Assembly (NCBI GenBank): GCA_937910875.1
Contig: CALENA010000150.1
Span: forward strand, 1 to 64,000
Reading direction: 5' to 3'
DNA length: 64,000 bases
Source of the DNA: an uncultured Desulfobulbaceae bacterium
GTDB taxonomy: Bacteria > Desulfobacterota > Desulfobulbia > Desulfobulbales > Desulfocapsaceae
Shown here: piece after piece, positions 61,823-64,000 of the stretch
Numbering within the stretch: position 1 is the first letter of the stretch
Layout: each line of letters begins with the position of its first letter
Notes under the pieces: model-generated
Databases searched by the model: none
Seen by the model: the letters and a program-made list of their open reading frames with translations, nothing else
Told to the model about the DNA's origin: nothing
Made by a program: the position numbers and the translations under genes

Positions 61823-63448
61823 ATGGGCAGCTTTCACTCTCTGATCACGGCTCCGGCCCATGGGGATCTGTCGCGTCTGGCCCTGTCACCCTATGACCTG
61901 ACTCCAGATGGAGCGCTGACAGCGAATCGGTTGCGTCGTTATCGGGTCTCGGCTCTCGGCTTTGATCTCTTTTACGGGATGGAGCGGCTTGATGACGAAG
62001 TGCTTGCTGCTCTTGCGCGTCTGGCCGGTCAATGCGGTCTGGTTGAGCAGTTCCGGGCCATGCGTCGGGGCGCGATCATCAACCGGATTGAAAAGTATCC
62101 CTCTGAGAATCGTCAGGTCCTTCATACGGCCTGTCGCGATCTCTTTGACCAGCCGGCGGCTGAGCCCGGGGCCTCTGCAACGGCTGCGGTTGAGCTTGAA
62201 AAGCTGCACCATTTTCTGGCGGACCTGGAACAGGGACTGTTGCTGAATGAGCAGGGCCAGCCCTTTGATACCTTGATTCAGGTAGGGATAGGAGGTTCTG
62301 ATCTTGGACCGCGGGCGGTGTTTGAGGCCCTGCGGGCCTACAGCCTTCCCGCACGTGAGGTCTGTTTTATCGCCAACGTTGATCCTGATGACGCGGCCGC
62401 GGTCCTCTCCCGGGTCAATCTGGCCACCACCCTGGTCAACGTGGTTTCCAAGAGCGGTTCGACCCTGGAGACCGCCACCAATGAGGCCCTGGTGCGGGCG
62501 GCTCTGGTTCGCAAGGGTCTGGATCCAGCCCGCCATTGTCTCTGTGTGACCGGGGTGGGTAGCCCCATGGATAATCCGGCCCGATATCTCCGCTCGTTTT
62601 ACATGACTGAGAGTGTCGGTGGCCGGTTCAGCGCCACGTCCATGGTTGGCCTGGTGGCCCTGGGTTTTGCTCTTGGCTTTGAGCAGGTCATGGAATTTCT
62701 CCGCGGGGCCGCTGAGATGGACTGTCTGGCAGAGGAGGCTGATCCGCAGAAGAATCCGGCCCTGCTCCTGGCCCTGATCGGTATCTGGAACCACAATTAC
62801 CTCGGCTGTTCAACACTGGCTGTGCTGCCTTACGCTCAGGCCCTGCACCGATTTCCGGCCCATCTCCAGCAATGCGACATGGAGTCCAACGGGAAGTCCG
62901 TGAGGCGCAATGGCGAGCAGGTGACGATCCAGACCGGGCCGGTGGTCTGGGGGGAACCTGGAACCAATGGCCAGCACGCCTTTTATCAGCTCCTTCATCA
63001 GGGGACTGAGATCGTGCCGATCGAATTTATCGGTTTCCGTCACAGTCAGTATGGGGTTGATCTGGAGTGCGAGGGTAGCAGCTCCCAGGAAAAGCTGGTT
63101 GCTAATCTTCTGGCCCAGTCTCTGGCACTGGCCGTGGGGCGCGCAAGTGACAATCCGAACCGGGCCTTTCAGGGAAACAGACCCAGTCTGCTCCTGCTGG
63201 GTGAGCGGCTGACGCCACATGCCATGGGGACCCTGCTGGCCCTTTACGAGGCCAAGATTGTCTTTCAGGGCTTTTGCTGGGATGTTAATTCCTTTGATCA
63301 GGAAGGGGTTCAGCTGGGAAAGGTTCTGGCAGCCGAGATTCTGACCTGCATGCGGGGGGGGGCTGGAGAGGCAGGCGAGACCAGAGGGATCAGCGGGGAA
63401 TATGTCCTGCTGGCTGGAATGGCGCGAAAGGACGCCTTTATAAAATGA
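61823..63448 (+). CDS. pgi: Glucose-6-phosphate isomerase
   Basis: A 541-residue isomerase of the PGI family. Motifs: GIGGSDLGPRAV, VVSKSGSTLETATN, GGRFSATSMVGLVALGF, DMESNGKSV, GTNGQHAFYQLLHQG and the C-terminal YEAKIVFQGFCWDVNSFDQEGVQLGK. It links glucose-6-phosphate and fructose-6-phosphate in the cytoplasm. The start at ATG 61823 has GGGAG upstream; a GTG three bases earlier is possible. Two-gene unit with rpe. Confidence 0.95.
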   Translation: MGSFHSLITAPAHGDLSRLALSPYDLTPDGALTANRLRRYRVSALGFDLFYGMERLDDEVLAALARLAGQCGLVEQFRAMRRGAIINRIEKYPSENRQVLHTACRDLFDQPAAEPGASATAAVELEKLHHFLADLEQGLLLNEQGQPFDTLIQVGIGGSDLGPRAVFEALRAYSLPAREVCFIANVDPDDAAAVLSRVNLATTLVNVVSKSGSTLETATNEALVRAALVRKGLDPARHCLCVTGVGSPMDNPARYLRSFYMTESVGGRFSATSMVGLVALGFALGFEQVMEFLRGAAEMDCLAEEADPQKNPALLLALIGIWNHNYLGCSTLAVLPYAQALHRFPAHLQQCDMESNGKSVRRNGEQVTIQTGPVVWGEPGTNGQHAFYQLLHQGTEIVPIEFIGFRHSQYGVDLECEGSSSQEKLVANLLAQSLALAVGRASDNPNRAFQGNRPSLLLLGERLTPHAMGTLLALYEAKIVFQGFCWDVNSFDQEGVQLGKVLAAEILTCMRGGAGEAGETRGISGEYVLLAGMARKDAFIK

Positions 63449-63489
63449 ATAGATGTTCATTTCTGAGGGTTTTGCGGGTCTGTTTTTTG

Positions 63490-63518
63490 TTGACAAAGGA
63501 AAGCTACAGCGATATTGT
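63490..63518 (+). promoter_or_regulatory. Promoter upstream of dsrA
   Basis: TTGACA (63490-63495) and TATTGT (63513-63518) have 17-bp spacing, about 210 bp before dsrA, giving a long leader. Confidence 0.6.
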
Positions 63519-63571
63519 CGATCGCTGAATGACAATTCAATGGTGTATTGTTTTAAGAAAGAGTTCTGCAC

Positions 63572-63596
63572 AAAAGAGTCACTGAAAGTGACTTTT
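63572..63596 (+). terminator. Terminator-like hairpin in the dsrA leader
   Basis: AAAAGAGTCAC / GTGACTTTT form a short stem (GTCAC/GTGAC core) with flanking A and T tracts. It could end pgi transcripts or act as an attenuator in the dsr leader. The stem is only five to six GC-containing pairs. Confidence 0.4.
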
Positions 63597-63729
63597 GGAG
63601 AAACCAGAGAAACATTGGTTTTTTGTTCGATTGGGTTATCGCTCCGCAGCAGGTTCGGAGACAGAAGCTGTTGATACGTAAATTCTGGTAAAGGTTGTAG
63701 TTTAATCGTAATTTAAAGGAGGAACATTC

Positions 63730-64000
63730 ATGGCAAAGCATGACACACCCATGTTGGATGAGCTTGAGAAAGGCCCGTGGCCGAGCTTCGTTACCGACAT
63801 CAAGCGTCAGGCCGAGACAAAGCCCGAGTGCTGGGACATTCTTGGTCAACTCGAGCTGTCTTTTAGGGACAAAATCACCCATTGGAAGCACGGTGGTATC
63901 GTAGGTGTCTTTGGTTACGGCGGCGGTATCGTTGGTCGTTACTCAGATGTCCCGAAACAGTTCCCCGGGGTTGAGCATTTTCATACCATTCGTATCAACC
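63730..64000 (+). CDS. dsrA: Dissimilatory sulfite reductase alpha subunit, 5' part
   Basis: The first 90 residues of DsrA, cut by the window edge. [20 protein letters not shown] opens it and [41 protein letters not shown] matches the DsrA N-terminal domain. It is the core enzyme of sulfate respiration, reducing sulfite with siroheme in the cytoplasm; DsrB should follow. AAAGGAGG six bases before ATG is an excellent ribosome site. Confidence 0.95.
   Translation, partial: MAKHDTPMLDELEKGPWPSFVTDIKRQAETKPECWDILGQLELSFRDKITHWKHGGIVGVFGYGGGIVGRYSDVPKQFPGVEHFHTIRIN

Overview
This window looks like a chromosomal segment of a sulfate-reducing Desulfobacterota bacterium. The sequence supports this in three ways: a dsrA start (dissimilatory sulfite reductase alpha) at the right edge, a SulP-type anion transporter, and an anaerobe-style oxygen defence set (rubrerythrin, desulfoferrodoxin, rubredoxin, flavodiiron protein). 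Affinity to Desulfobulbales is my guess from overall protein character; no marker-gene phylogeny was possible. Coding density is high, and I saw no tRNA, rRNA or transposase gene.

Layout. 1-167: tail of a type I-C-like CRISPR array. 259-3752 (minus): tcdA, a TatD-family hydrolase and a two-gene ABC-2 exporter. 3806-7931 (plus): a redox-stress island led by a PerR/Fur-like regulator fused in frame to a second DNA-binding domain, with its own promoter and operator, followed by rbr, dfx, rubredoxin, fprA/roo and a small Cys-rich protein. 8142-10799: a P2-type cation ATPase with an unusual TM4 motif. 11040-17682 (plus): a sigma54-type promoter, CBS protein, SLC13/DASS symporter, NhaD antiporter, a sigma54 activator, a NifX-like protein and an odd receiver. 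Converging on it, 17784-25516 (minus): TetR, SulP, a degenerate cytidylate-kinase-like/receiver fusion, a full sensor kinase, receivers and a kinase-like protein without a recognisable ATPase site. Together this reads as a signalling and ion/anion transport region.

25811-30084 (minus): an ABC ATPase/permease pair with a LolA-like periplasmic protein and an outer-membrane barrel. 30489-40970 (minus): aconitase, a GAF-PAS-GGDEF protein, PhoH-PIN, an M24 peptidase, several small secreted or hypothetical proteins, and rsmB. 41149-49281: small proteins, a GGGtGRT/NifU-like pair, a methyltransferase, an M16C metalloprotease, dtd and a cytochrome c-like protein. 49496-53915 (minus): a three-gene module (79-aa membrane protein, NrfD-like membrane protein, MerR-type regulator) present twice in tandem, with short GGCGCA/TGCGCC palindromes in the flanking gaps. 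54647-63448: a hypothetical protein, dnaG-rpoD, dprA, rpe and pgi. 63490-64000: a promoter and the start of dsrA.

The most unusual pattern is a dispersed, roughly 92-bp two-hairpin element found ten times, always between genes and in both orientations. Other structured intergenic DNA includes a second two-copy repeat family, a 107-nt near-perfect hairpin at 44298-44404, an 80-nt inverted repeat at 27970-28049 and a MITE-like palindromic element at 59368-59500.
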